Origin: SIAQ01 sp963767835 | GTDB lineage: Bacteria; Planctomycetota; Planctomycetia; Gemmatales; Gemmataceae | DNA length: 64,000 nt | Assembly: GCA_963767835.1 (NCBI GenBank) | Contig: CAVYFY010000002.1 | Span: 503,212-567,211, forward strand | Direction of reading: 5' to 3' | Shown: in pieces, positions 38,962-48,230 of the stretch | Layout: every line of letters starts with the position of its first letter | Numbering within the stretch: position 1 is the first letter of the stretch | Notes under the pieces: generated by a model | Database searches by the model: none | What the model saw: only the letters and a program-made list of their open reading frames with translations | What the model was told of the DNA's origin: nothing | Translations under genes and position numbers: made by a program

Positions 38962-40048
38962 AAATCAATGGGGCAATCGAAAGCGAGGCCCTATACCCGA
39001 AAGAAGGCTGGACTTCCCCTTTGGTGTTCTGGCGGCCAGTTTTCTCCGCGGAGTACCTAATTCTGGAACTGCCAGCGTCTAATTGCGGGCAGGAAGGCGT
39101 TTTTCGGTTCAAAATCGAAAAGGATCTTTGGTCCACGTCGTTTCCCAAAAAACAAGTGGAACCGAAAGTGAAAGTCGGCGACATGGCTCCGGCGTTTGAA
39201 AGCGTTGACGAAAGCGGCAAGACTTTCAAATCGAGCAGCGTTGTAGGTAAAGAAATGGTAGTCCTTTTCTTTTACCCCGCCGACTTCGCCGGCGGTGGTA
39301 GCGCTCAAGTGTGCGGCTATCGTGATGACATTGAGAAGCTGGCCAACAAAGGTGTCACTGTCATCGGCGTCAGCGGCGATTCCGCCGAAACGCACAAGCT
39401 GTTCAAGGCGCATCACAAGCTGCCCTTCACTCTTCTCGCAGACGAGAAAGCCGAGATCGCCAACCTCTTCGGGATTCCCAACACTGTTGGCAAGGGCAAG
39501 GCGACCGCCATCAACGAAAACGGGAAGAAGATTGATGTCTTCCGCAGCGCGACTATCCAACGCTACACCATCGTAATCGACAAGGCCGGCAAGGTTGCCG
39601 CCATTGATGCCGTTTCCGACAGTGCGGCTGACGCCAAACGTGTTGCTGAATTCGTCAAGAAGCTGGAATCGAAGTAAACCATCCGATAGGCTTACTTGCG
39701 ATGGGTTTTGTTCGCTCTCGGCCAAGAGCGAACTTCAAGCGGCCAGTGTCGGCGCGTTCGCATCCAACGCACGGCGCTGGCCGGCCCGTCATAACACGGA
39801 TGCACAAGCATGTCGGATATTCAACGCATTGAAGAGTTGTTGCGCCGCGCACCATCGACAACTTCCCAAACGCGCTTCCAAGAAACTCGTGATTGGTTAA
39901 TAGACTTAGCGCACCATTTGGAGCGTGTGGAGCACGATTCTAACTTTTTCAAGGACACGAACGAATTTGATTGGGGCGTAACCGGCCTTCCGCTGGCCCG
40001 CAACTGATGGTACAGACATAAGTTATGGAGTTAGCGATGTTGGCGAAA

Positions 40049-40105
40049 GGGCCTCCCAGGGCTAGACATGCGGTAGCAGCTGCAATGTCTCGCTCCAAGG
40101 AGGCC
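40049..40105 (+). promoter_or_regulatory. Leader hairpin hiding the transposase Shine-Dalgarno
   Basis: The strong SD AAGGAGG lies 5-14 bp before ATG 40111. GGAGGCC (40099-40105), which contains it, is complementary to GGCCTCC (40050-40056). Inside, GACAT (40065-40069) pairs with ATGTC (40085-40089). A transcript reading in from outside would fold and block initiation, a known way for IS elements to limit transposase. The same sequence is present in all four copies. Confidence 0.6.
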
Positions 40106-40110
40106 ACATT

Positions 40111-41628
40111 ATGAAAATGACACAAGACACGGATGTTCTCAAGGAAGATAATGCCGAACTGCTCGCGATTCTCAAGGAAATGCTGACGGCGGTCCGCGAA
40201 GCGGCCCACCAAGGTACGGCTATGCACGAAGTCGAACGTGCCGTCTGGCAGCAGGTTCTGCTCATCGGCCGCGCGGCGCTGAGCCAGTTTCTGACGCTTT
40301 TGGGGCCGGGCGACATGGGCGAGTCGGTCACCTTGCCGGGTGGGCAGGTGTGCCAGCGTCTGGAGGAAACGCACAGCCGGCGTTACGTATCGATCTTTGG
40401 CGAGTTCGTGCTGAAGCGCGCGGTGTACGGCAGCCGCGAAGGGCAGAAGATCGAGTTTGTGCCGTTGGACAATCGGCTGCAGTTGCCCGAGAGCGTGTTT
40501 TCTTATGTGCTGCAGGATTGGGACCAAAGCTTGTGTGTGGAGGAAGCGTTCAGCCAAGCCAAAAGCACCGTGGCACGCATGTTGGGATTGAAGCAGTCGG
40601 TGGACAGTCTGGAACGCATGAACGTGCAGATGGCGGAGTTGGTGGAGGCCTTTCGCGACGAGCGGCACGCTGCCGTCGGCTGAAGAAGAAGGAGCCATCG
40701 TGGTCAGCAGTGCGGACGGCAAAGGTGTGGTGATGCGTCGGGCGGCGGATGAAGCCGCGCCGCCGGCGCATCGCACCAAAGGGGAGAAGGCGAGTCGCAA
40801 AGAGATGGCGATCGTGGGTGCGGTCTACACGGTGGACCGCTACGTGCGCACGCCTGCGGAAGTGGTGGCGGCACTGTTCGGCGACGACCGCGACGCACCC
40901 AAACGCGATCGTCCCAAGCCGTGCCACAAGCAGACGATGGCGAGCCTGGCCTACACCGACAGCGAGCAGACGCATTCGGGGATCGAGATGACCTACAGGT
41001 GGATTTCCGAAGAAATCTGGCGCGCAATCGCGGCTACGTCAAGGAAATGGTGCACCTGTGCGACGGCCAGGAACCGTTGTGGGAGGCGCGCGAACGGCAT
41101 TTGACCCAGCGCAACACAGCCAACATTCTGGACCTGTTGCACGTGACGCCGCGTCTGTGGCAGGCGGCGCACGTCTTTTACCCGGAGAAGAGTGCCGAGA
41201 CCGAACAGTTTGTGCGTGGGCGTGTGCTGAAGATGCTCGAAGGAAAAGCCGAGTTGGTGATCCGCGGCCTGCGACAAATGGGCACCAAACGCAAGCTGAC
41301 CGGCAGCAAGAAGGCGACGCTGACGAAGGTGTGTGCGTACCTGGAAAACAACCTGGAGCGAATGCGTTACGGTGAATACCTGGCCAAGGGTTATCCGATC
41401 GCGAGCGGCGTGATCGAGGGAGCGTGTCGCCACCTGGTGAAGGACCGCATGGAACGCGCCGGCATGCACTGGACGCGTCTTGGGGCTCAAGCGATGTTGG
41501 ACGTGCGCAGCATCCACGTCAATGGCGACTGGGATGAATACCAAACGTTCCGCATCGACCATGCAACGCAAAAGTTATACCCGTGGCGAGAGTTGGTTGA
41601 AGGCGCCAAATACCAGCAGGCAGCGTAG
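40111..41628 (+). pseudogene. ISKra4-family transposase, copy 2, read in three frames
   Basis: Segment A (40111-40683, 190 residues, AVWQQVLLIGRAALSQFLTL) is the helical N-terminal domain. Segment B (about 40667-41040) continues only in the +1 frame and has LPSAEEEGAIVVSSADGKG with the first catalytic Asp. Segment C (about 41010-41628) returns to the frame of A and has MVHLCDGQEPLWEARERHL and the C-terminal GVIEGACRHLVKDRMERAG with the catalytic Glu. Joined, the protein has the normal length and all motifs. All four copies share both breaks, so either two recoding events occur, the element is moved in trans, or repeats were mis-polished. Zinc-ribbon Cys residues are absent in A. Confidence 0.85.
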
Positions 41629-42298
41629 CGGCCTGCCGGTTACGCCCATTTGATTGGAGCGAAACCACAAAGGAGATAACGTCGGCCGTTTCCAAACATG
41701 CTGTTTGCTTGGGCGCTGATGAAGTTGTTGCCAACTTTCGACCCCCGAAATTGGGATTAGACGGGGTTTGCGTGAGACCGAAATATTACCGCGCGCTACT
41801 GAAACGCCTTGCAGCATTCATCCGCTGGTGTCAGTTGGAAATCGAACGGGTTTCGGCTGACGCCACGCCAATTCCGGCAAGCGAATCGCCCGTTGCTCTG
41901 GGTGAACAAACCGATCCCGTGTCTCGTGCAATCGCGTTCATGCTGGCCGCCGAAAAGGACGGCAAGCCGATCAACGTAACGGACCTGCCAAACATCGTGG
42001 GTTGCTCCCGCTCGAAACTGTACCGCGATCCGCAATTCAAAGCGACTGTGAAGGCGCTGAAGGCCAAGAAGCGAGCGAGCATCCCGAAGGGAAGCAAAAC
42101 AGAGGAAGGCATCATAGAAGCCGGGTACGATCCCGACGAAGAATAAGTGCAATCCGTGTCGCATGAGACAAATCGTGAGACACGGACTTTTTTTTCGCCA
42201 GTCTTTCACCACGTCAAACGCAAATCCGTTTGTCTCACGCTTGCGACACTTCAACCTATTCTCGGAAGCGGCGAAAGCCGCACATGAGGATAGGCCCC

Positions 42299-42481
42299 AT
42301 GAATCACCCCGAACAGGATGAGCCGGTTTATTGGTTCGTGCTACTCGAAAAAGCCGTCCATCGTGGCGACTTTGACGAAGCTGCCCGCGCCAAGCGTGAG
42401 TTGGAACGCCTTGGCGTTTCTGTCGCTTATCGCCGGTTCAACAAAGGGAAACGCCGTGAAGCCGAACCCGCAACAAAGTGA
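42299..42481 (+). CDS. Small accessory protein upstream of the AlpA-like gene
   Basis: 60 residues: MNHPEQDEPVYWFVLLEKAV followed by HRGDFDEAARAKRELERLG and a basic tail. ATG 42299 has AGGA 8 bp upstream; ATG 42284 is an alternative. Helical, charged, typical of short integrative-element genes. It overlaps the next gene by 26 bp. Confidence 0.5.
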   Translation: MNHPEQDEPVYWFVLLEKAVHRGDFDEAARAKRELERLGVSVAYRRFNKGKRREAEPATK

Positions 42482-42704
42482 ACCGCTACTGATCCCCGCC
42501 GCCGCCGCCGCCGCCCTTGCTGGCGTTTCGCGCGCCCATTGGCAACGCTTGCGCGCCGCGGGCAAGTTGCCGCCGTCCGTGCGACTCGGGCGCGCCGTGC
42601 GTTGGCGACGTGGCGAGATTATCGCGTGGATCGACGCCGGTTGTCCCGATGCAAAGATTTGGGCGGCGATGATGGCGAGCGGACGCCGGCTAAAAGTAAG
42701 CTAA
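42456..42704 (+). CDS. AlpA/excisionase-like DNA-binding protein
   Basis: 82 residues from GTG 42456. LLIPAAAAAALAGVSRAHWQ, RLRAAGKLPPSVRLGRAVRW and RRGEIIAWIDAGCP form the winged-helix (MerR-like, HTH_17) fold of AlpA and Xis proteins: helix-turn-helix, wing around VRLGRAVRWRR, then a helix ending in W. In P4-like satellites AlpA activates or directs excision. The 26-bp overlap with the preceding gene indicates translational coupling. A P4-type primase follows. Confidence 0.8.
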   Translation: MKPNPQQSEPLLIPAAAAAALAGVSRAHWQRLRAAGKLPPSVRLGRAVRWRRGEIIAWIDAGCPDAKIWAAMMASGRRLKVS

Positions 42705-42705
42705 C

Positions 42706-42777
42706 GGTGGGGCGGGTACAGTTGCGAGGCAGGATTGTCACTCCAGCCTTCCCGGTGCGACTCCGGGCCGCTCCACC
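42706..42777 (+). tRNA. tRNA-like element, anticodon GUC (Asp), D-arm missing
   Basis: GGTGGGGCGG (42706-42715) pairs fully with CCGCTCCACC (42768-42777), and the stem continues without a gap into a T-arm CCCGG-TGCGACT-CCGGG (42751-42767). The middle arm CAGGA-TTGTCAC-TCCAG (42730-42746) has a 7-nt loop with U33 and anticodon GUC and one A-A mismatch. Only 14 nt stand in place of the D-arm and the T-loop has G where U55 is expected, so it is probably degenerate or a tRNA mimic, not a working tRNA. Confidence 0.35.
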
Positions 42778-42783
42778 GTTCAA

Positions 42784-44733
42784 ATCGGGTAGGAGGGGGA
42801 ATTACTTCCCCCGTCCTCCCACACCTCCGGACGTACTTTGCGTATCCGGCGGTTTCTGTTCTTGTTGATACCGGTCATACAGCTGGCTGAGGTTGGCCAA
42901 GCCCAAAGACTCGATCCAAGTCTGATTCATGGCGGTGTTGACGGCCGGACACGCCGACAGATGCCACCACCCCTTGTTCGACCCGGCGGTCATCCGCGCG
43001 TGGCGGACTGGAACGCCGTGGCTTTGCAAGAAGGCCGCGATCGTTCTGGTCCGTTTCAGTTGCTTCAACCGCACGCAGCGCAGCTTCCGACGAATCCAAC
43101 TGTCCAATTCACGCAGCAAGGTCTTGCACTTCGCAAAACGGAAGTACGCGATCCAGCCCGTGAGAAAACTGTTGAGTTCGCCGGCCATCTCCTCGATTTC
43201 GATGCCTCGATTTCGACGAGTGATCTGCCGAATGCGTTCCTTGACGCGTTCCTCGCTCTTGGGCGCCACTCCCAACTCCCCGCCGCGCAGAAGACGATAG
43301 CCGAGAAACTTGCGGTCCTCGACGTGTGCCACGGCACTCTTCTCCCGATTGACGCGGAGCCGAAGTTTCCCTTCCAAGAACGCTGTCACCGACGCCAGCA
43401 CCCGCTCGCCCGCTGCCTTCGACCGCATGTAGATGTTGCAGTCGTCGGCATAGCGGCAGAAGCAGTGGCCACGCCGTTCCAGTTCCTTGTCCAGGTCGTC
43501 CAACAGCAGGTTCGCCAAGAGCGGCGAAAGCGGTCCGCCTTGCGGGGTCCCCTCGTGCCGAGCGACACACACGCCGTCTTGCATCATGCCCGCTTCCAGG
43601 AAGCGGCGAATGATCTTGAGCAGACGCTTGTCGCCGACACGCCGGGCCAGCCGCGCCATCAGGATGTCATGGTTCACCCGGTCGAAGAATTTCTCCAGGT
43701 CCATGTCCACCACGATGGTTCGGCCCTCGGCCACATACTCTTTCGCCTTGGCCAGAGCGGTGAATGCTCCGCGTCCCTTGCGAAAGCCATGGCTCGATGC
43801 CGAAAAGGTCGGGTCCAGAAGCGGGTCCAAAACTTGCAGGATCGCCTGCTGCACCAAGCGGTCTACCACCGTCGGAATGCCCAACTGTCGCACTCCTCCG
43901 CCGGCCTTCGGGATTTGCACCCCGCGGATCGGCGACGGTTGATAACTCCCGTCGAGCAGCGAATCGGTGAATCCTTGCAGATGCTTGCGAACCCAGGGCA
44001 ACAGTTCGCTGACGGTCATCCCGTCCACGCCTGCTGATCCTTTGTTCGCCCGCACGCGGTCAATTGCTTCGATCAAGTTCTGGGTCCGGGTCACCTCCTC
44101 CATCAGTCGGTCCGGCAAGGCACGTGCTTGGCCCGACGCCGCAGACGCTTGTGACTCCACGCACCCACCAGCTTCGGTCCCGCCGTCGCCAGTTGAGCCG
44201 GGCGCAGCTCCTCCGCCTGCTCCGTAAACAGGAGCGTTTGGTAGTAGCTGCCTTGCTGTCGCTTCACGTCCATCGAGTCGTTCCAGACGGTCGCTTGCAA
44301 GAATAGATTCAGCCCTTCATCCGCTCTTGCGAGGCGGTTGGCCTCCCCGACGTGTGTTGCCCGCGCAGGATGGCACATCGCCGAACGAGCGGGTTACTAC
44401 GGCCTCTGCTGACTTCTCCCTGGTCCATCCCACGACGTTGCCGCCGCAGTAGTCCGGATCGACCGGACGGACGGGGAGATCTCCCAGGGTAAGTTGTGCA
44501 TCCTTCGCTCGGTCTTCGCCGGATTTACCCGCGTCGCCTACGGAATGGCTATCAGGCGTCCCCGTCTCATGCCGGGTTACCCAACGACGCTGGCCTTGTA
44601 TCCGATTTCTGTTCGTCGAATCCGAGTTGGGGGCATCGGCTTTCTTCAGATTCCGCCTCGCGACGGACACCCTTGCCTAGCCTTGCGGTTCGGGCCATCA
44701 CCGCCCGCAGAGGACTTGCACCTCCTGAGACAC
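42784..44733 (-). mobile_element. Group II intron, copy 1 (full length)
   Basis: About 1950 nt. The 5' end is read as GTGTCTC at 44733, fitting the GUGYG-type consensus; GTGCAC at 44748 is an alternative, since it directly follows a terminator-like hairpin and T-run on the intron's 5' side. Domain I features (GAACCGCAAGGCTAGGCAAG, GACGAACAGAAA) occupy about 44300-44730. Domain V is GCCGGATACG-CAAAG-TACGTCCGG (about 42832-42858) and domain VI ends CCTACCCGAT at 42784. It sits between the tRNA-like element and the primase gene. Confidence 0.82.
42802..44273 (-). pseudogene. Group II intron reverse transcriptase/maturase, copy 1, frameshifted near 44202
   Basis: Same protein as the intact copy at 51497-52969: RT motifs through YADD, maturase/X domain, no HNH endonuclease at the C-terminus. 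Here one C is missing in GCGCCCGGC (four C's in the other copy), so the first 35 or so residues from ATG 44273 are in another frame; the rest is open from about 44160. The catalytic region is unaffected. Confidence 0.88.
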
Positions 44734-46839
44734 AACATACCTGTGCACAAAAAAAACGCCCGGCAATCGCTCACCGGCGCTTATTCAAGGCAGGATTGTC
44801 ACTCCATGATTCTAGCGACACCGCCGCCTGAAGTAAACGGCAAGGCCACGGATCGAACCTTGGCCGGGTTGACACCGAAGCACTTGGCCGATCTTCGGGC
44901 AAGCGGGCTGAGCGACGCTCAAATTGAAGCGTGCGGGTTTCACTCTCTGAAAAGGCCGCCGATGGTGAAACAGGTGTTGCGATGGCAACGATACAACGGC
45001 GCATTGGGGGACTGCCTTTGCATCCCGTTCGTCGGCATTGATGGCAACCCTACCGGATATGCACGATTGAAACCAGACAAGCCACGCAAGGGCAAAGACG
45101 GCAAGCCGGTCAAGTATGAATCGCCCAAAGGTTCAAGCAATCGCGCCTATTTCCCACCTGGCACGCAGGCCGCCTTGAAGGACGTATCGGCCCCGCTAAT
45201 CGTGACGGAAGGCGAGAAGAAAGCGGCCAAGGCCGATCAAGAGGGCTTCGCTTGCATCGGGTTGGTTGGCGTCTACGGCTGGCATAAGAAACGCGCCGAA
45301 GACAAGGACGGCAAGGCACAAGGCAAGCGGGAGTTGATAGACGATCTTGCGCCGATCCCGTGGCAAGGTCGGCCTGTGTTTCTGTGTTTCGATTCCGACG
45401 CGGCAACGAATCTGAATGTTCGCAGCGCCGAATGGCATCTTGCCGAAGTGTTGACCCGCACGGGCGCTGTCGTCAAAATCGTGCGTCTTCCGCAACGCCG
45501 TACCACGGATGACAAAAATGTCATGTCGGCCAAGATGGGACTTGATGATTTCCTTATAGCCCACGGGCCGAGCGCCTTCCGCGAATTGCTTGCCGTCGCC
45601 GTCGATCCGACGCCGCCGGAAAAAGGGTTGACGCCGAATGAAGCTCCCGATGATCCGCACCTTTTGGCACGCCTGTTTATCGACGAAAGCTGCACGCACG
45701 CGGACGGATTGACGTTACAATTTTGGCGCGACGAGTGGCATCGCTGGGATGGATCGGCCTATCGTATCGTGCCTGAAAAAGAACTTCGGGCGGAATTGAC
45801 GGCATCGGCCAAGGCCGCAATGGACAGGCAAAACATAATCGATCAAAAGCTGGCAGAACTGGAACAAGCGGACAAGCCCGCACCGATGGTTAAGAAGGTG
45901 ACTGGCCGCATGATTGCCGACGTAGCCCACGTACTCATAAGCCTGACCACGTTGCCCTCACGAACAGAGGCCCCCGCATGGATCGACAGGCGCGAATCTT
46001 TCCCGGCTTCCGAAATCTTGGCTTGCCGCAATGGGTTGATTCACCTACCTTCCCTTGTGGCCGGCAAGGAACACTTCACGCCGCCGACGCCGCGTTTCTT
46101 TTCACCGAACTGCCTTGATTTCGATTTCGATTCGCGAGCGCCCAAGCCTACCGCCTGGCTTGCTTTCTTGGCGGAGTTGTGGCCCAACGATGCCCAGAGT
46201 ATCGCAACACTTCAAGAATGGATCGGCTACCTTTTGACACCGGACACCCGCCAGCAAAAAATCCTTTTGATCGTCGGGCCGAAGCGAAGCGGCAAGGGGA
46301 CAATCGCGCGCGTGATTCGTGGGCTAATCGGCGCAGAGAACTGCGCCTGTCCTACGATGTCCAGCCTGTCCACCAATTTCGGCCTATGGCCCCTACTCGG
46401 CAAGAGCGTTGCAATGATCCAAGACGCCCGGCTGAGCGGCAAAAGCGACGTTGCCGCGACGGTAGAACGTCTCTTGTCAATCTCTGGCGAGGATGCGCAG
46501 GACATCGACCGGAAGTTTCTTCCGCCCGTGAATGCCAAGTTGCATTGCCGATTCATGCTGATGACAAACGAGCTGCCGAAGTTGAGCGATTCGAGTGGGG
46601 CGCTGCCGGGCCGAATGATCCTGTTGAAGCTTACGCAAAGCTGGTATGGCAAAGAGGACACCGCCTTGACGGATCGGCTTCTGGCTGAGTTGCCCGCAAT
46701 CCTCTTATGGGCAATCGTGGGTTGGAAGCGCTTGCGCGATCGCGGGCATTTCATCCAACCGGACGCCGGGCGGGAATTGATCGACGAATTGGCGGACCTG
46801 GCAAGCCCCGTCGGCGCATTTGTCCGCGAGCGTTGTCTA

Positions 46840-47946
46840 CCGACAGCTGCGCGGGCAAAGGCGCATGTACGGCCGTATAATGGAGTATGAGCAGACCTTT
46901 TGGATCAGCTAGCGCTCTGGAACTCCGTCGCCGCCAAGCAGTTCGAGCCATCGAAGCCGGCGAATCGGTCGGCGACGTGGCACGCATCATGGGCGTCGGC
47001 GAACGTTCCATCTATCGCTGGCTCAAACAAGCAACCTCTCCCGACGGCCTCGCCGCCAAGCCACATGCCGGCCCGGCGCCACGACTGACTGTGCAACAAC
47101 AACAAGAACTCGAATCGCTTCTACGCCAAGGCGCCAAAGCGCATGGTTGGGCCAATGAACTTTGGACCACACAACGCATCGCCGATTTGATTCAGCGACA
47201 CTTCGGTGTCAGCCTACACCACGATCATGTAGGTCGCTTCCTCCGGCAACGATTGGGTTGGTCGCCGCAGAAGCCCAAACGGCGTGCTCGTGAACGAAAC
47301 GAGGATGCCATCAAACATTGGAAGAGCGTCACGTTTCCCGATATCGTCTACACGGCAAGCAAACGCGGCGCTCATATCGTGTTCCTGGACGAAAGCGGCT
47401 TCATGCTGACGCCGACCGTACGTCGCACCTGGGCGCCGCAAGGAGAAACACCGGTGTTGTCGTGTTGGGATCGTCGCGATCGCATCTCGGCCATCAGTTG
47501 CATCACGGTGAGTCCGCAGCGTGCCCGACTCAACTTCTACTTTGATCTGTTGCCCGACAACACCAATGCGACGGCTGAACATGTGGTGGCGTTTTTGAAA
47601 CAACTGAAGGCGCAGTTGGGCGCGTTCACGGTGATTTGGGATGGGTCGAATATTCACAGCAAGGCCAAGCTGGTGAAACAATACTTGGCGGAGCAGCCGG
47701 ATATTGTGGCGGAAACGTTGCCGGGTTATGCACCGGAGTTGAATCCCGATGAAGGAGTGTGGGGTTGGACCAAGTATGGAAGGCTCGCTAATCTGGCGGC
47801 GGCGCATACCGTGGAACTTCGGGAACGCCTCACGAAGGAGTTGTCGACGCTGCGTGAAGATCATCACTGGCTCGACTCCTTCATCCGCGAGGCGTTCATA
47901 AGTTCCACAGCGTAGCACCAACTGGCATTAACGGCGCAGGGAGCGG
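46840..47946 (+). mobile_element. IS630-family insertion sequence
   Basis: 1107 bp between duplicated TA dinucleotides (46838-46839, 47947-47948), the IS630/Tc1 target rule. The tips CCGACAGCTGCGCGG and (inverted) CCGCTCCCTGCGCCG match at about two thirds of positions. Excision at TA restores a continuous primase frame reading VRERCLTGPEYKIERW. Confidence 0.85.
46887..47915 (+). CDS. IS630-family transposase
   Basis: 342 residues in one intact frame. An N-terminal HTH (AIEAGESVGDVARIMGVGER, SIYRWLK) and Rpn-like winged helix (WTTQRIADLIQRHFGV, HVGRFLRQRLGWSPQKPKRR) precede the DDE domain: FLDESGF, IWDGSNIHSK and LPGYAPELNPDEGVWGW. It is the only intact IS transposase in the island, so this element may still be active. 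The ATG at 46887 lacks a strong SD. Confidence 0.92.
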   Translation: MSRPFGSASALELRRRQAVRAIEAGESVGDVARIMGVGERSIYRWLKQATSPDGLAAKPHAGPAPRLTVQQQQELESLLRQGAKAHGWANELWTTQRIADLIQRHFGVSLHHDHVGRFLRQRLGWSPQKPKRRARERNEDAIKHWKSVTFPDIVYTASKRGAHIVFLDESGFMLTPTVRRTWAPQGETPVLSCWDRRDRISAISCITVSPQRARLNFYFDLLPDNTNATAEHVVAFLKQLKAQLGAFTVIWDGSNIHSKAKLVKQYLAEQPDIVAETLPGYAPELNPDEGVWGWTKYGRLANLAAAHTVELRERLTKELSTLREDHHWLDSFIREAFISSTA

Positions 47947-48152
47947 TAACCGGACCGGAATACAAGATTGAACGGTGGGTGCTGTTCGACGCCTGGAAAA
48001 GATGGTGCGAAATGCAAGGCCGACACGCGGGCGACAACGCCATCTTTGGGCGAACTTTACTGCGCCGCAATTCCGTCTCTTGAGGACGCACACTTGCGAA
48101 CTGATGAAGGCCGCGCCCGCATGTATCGGGGAATCTGCCTGAAATAGCCAGT

Positions 48153-48185
48153 GGTACAGGTGGAACATGTACCGCCCTATTGCAT
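48153..48185. repeat. Inverted repeat arm, left (partner at 49914-49946)
   Basis: GGTACAGGTGGAACATGTAC followed by CGCCCTATTGCAT is the reverse complement of 49914-49946 with 3-4 mismatches. Without the IS between them the arms would be about 55 bp apart, just after the primase stop. Possible roles are a terminator-like structure or an origin/recombination site of the element. Confidence 0.7.
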
Positions 48186-48230
48186 TTATCGCGCAAGGCG
48201 GAGAAGCGGAATTTGAGACGCAAAACAATA

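Larger units (their letters stand above)
36208..39677 (+). pseudogene. Zinc-ribbon/membrane/coiled-coil protein fused to a peroxiredoxin domain, split by ISKra4 copy 1
   Basis: Removing 37289-38961 and one copy of the 9-bp duplication AAATCAATG joins the two halves in frame (1788 nt, 595 residues). Order: zinc ribbon (C5, C8, C25, C28); Pro/Ala linker; one membrane helix (about 94-120); Lys/Glu-rich coiled coil (about 150-270); a beta-rich domain (about 290-415, FVDVSILSAKVMKVRTTRFG) interrupted by the IS; and an AhpC/TSA BCP-type domain (about 427-595, VGDMAPAFESVDESGK). In that domain the peroxidatic Cys position is Gly (G470, in ADFAGGGSAQVCGYRD), while the resolving-type C475 is kept, so it may not reduce peroxides. 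The start at 36208 places the ribbon at the N-terminus. The 3' half may still be translated from IS-derived sequence. Confidence 0.85.
39974..41647 (+). mobile_element. ISKra4-family IS, copy 2 (reference copy)
   Basis: 1674 bp, GGGCGTAACCGG at both ends in inverted orientation, flanked by ATTTGATTG (39965-39973 and 41648-41656). It has no length defects relative to copy 4 and is the best reference for the element. It carries a 137-bp leader with a sequestered ribosome-binding site, then the three-part transposase. Confidence 0.95.
39810..42146 (+). pseudogene. Hypothetical accessory protein with C-terminal HTH-like region, split by ISKra4 copy 2
   Basis: Removing 39974-41647 and one copy of ATTTGATTG restores a single 217-residue frame (164 + 490 nt). 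The N-terminal part is helical (IQRIEELLRRAP, WLIDLAHHLERVEHD), as in small phage or integrative-element proteins. The C-terminal half contains VTDLPNIVGCSRSKLYRDPQ, which resembles a helix-turn-helix (resolvase or Hin-like), then a Lys-rich stretch and the acidic end AGYDPDEE. No family is assigned. It lies just upstream of the AlpA-like gene. Confidence 0.7.
44806..48147 (+). pseudogene. P4-type primase-helicase, interrupted by an IS630 element and one base shift
   Basis: From ATG 44806 (AGGA upstream): a helical N-terminus (LTPKHLADLRASGLSDAQI), a TOPRIM-like DUF3854 region with LIVTEGEKKAAKA and PVFLCFDSDAATN, a linker, then an SF3/D5-type helicase with Walker A VGPKRSGKGTIARVI, SVAMIQDARLSGKSD and FMLMTNELPKL. 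The IS sits at a TA at 46838-46839. Beyond it (47949 onward) reading resumes with TGPEYKIERWVLFDAWKRWC, the usual winged-helix tail, which needs one base restored near 48057 to reach AAIPSLEDAHLRTDEGRARM and the TAG at 48147. It primes and unwinds DNA for element replication. Confidence 0.87.

Noticed and set aside
38916..39677. A stand-alone peroxiredoxin gene starting in the IS end
   Set aside because: The first residues come from the IS terminus, and removal of the IS joins this frame exactly to the upstream gene.
42838..44037. A 399-codon + strand frame inside the group II intron (repeated at 51734-52933 on the other strand)
   Set aside because: Antisense to the reverse transcriptase; the RT motifs on the other strand are decisive.
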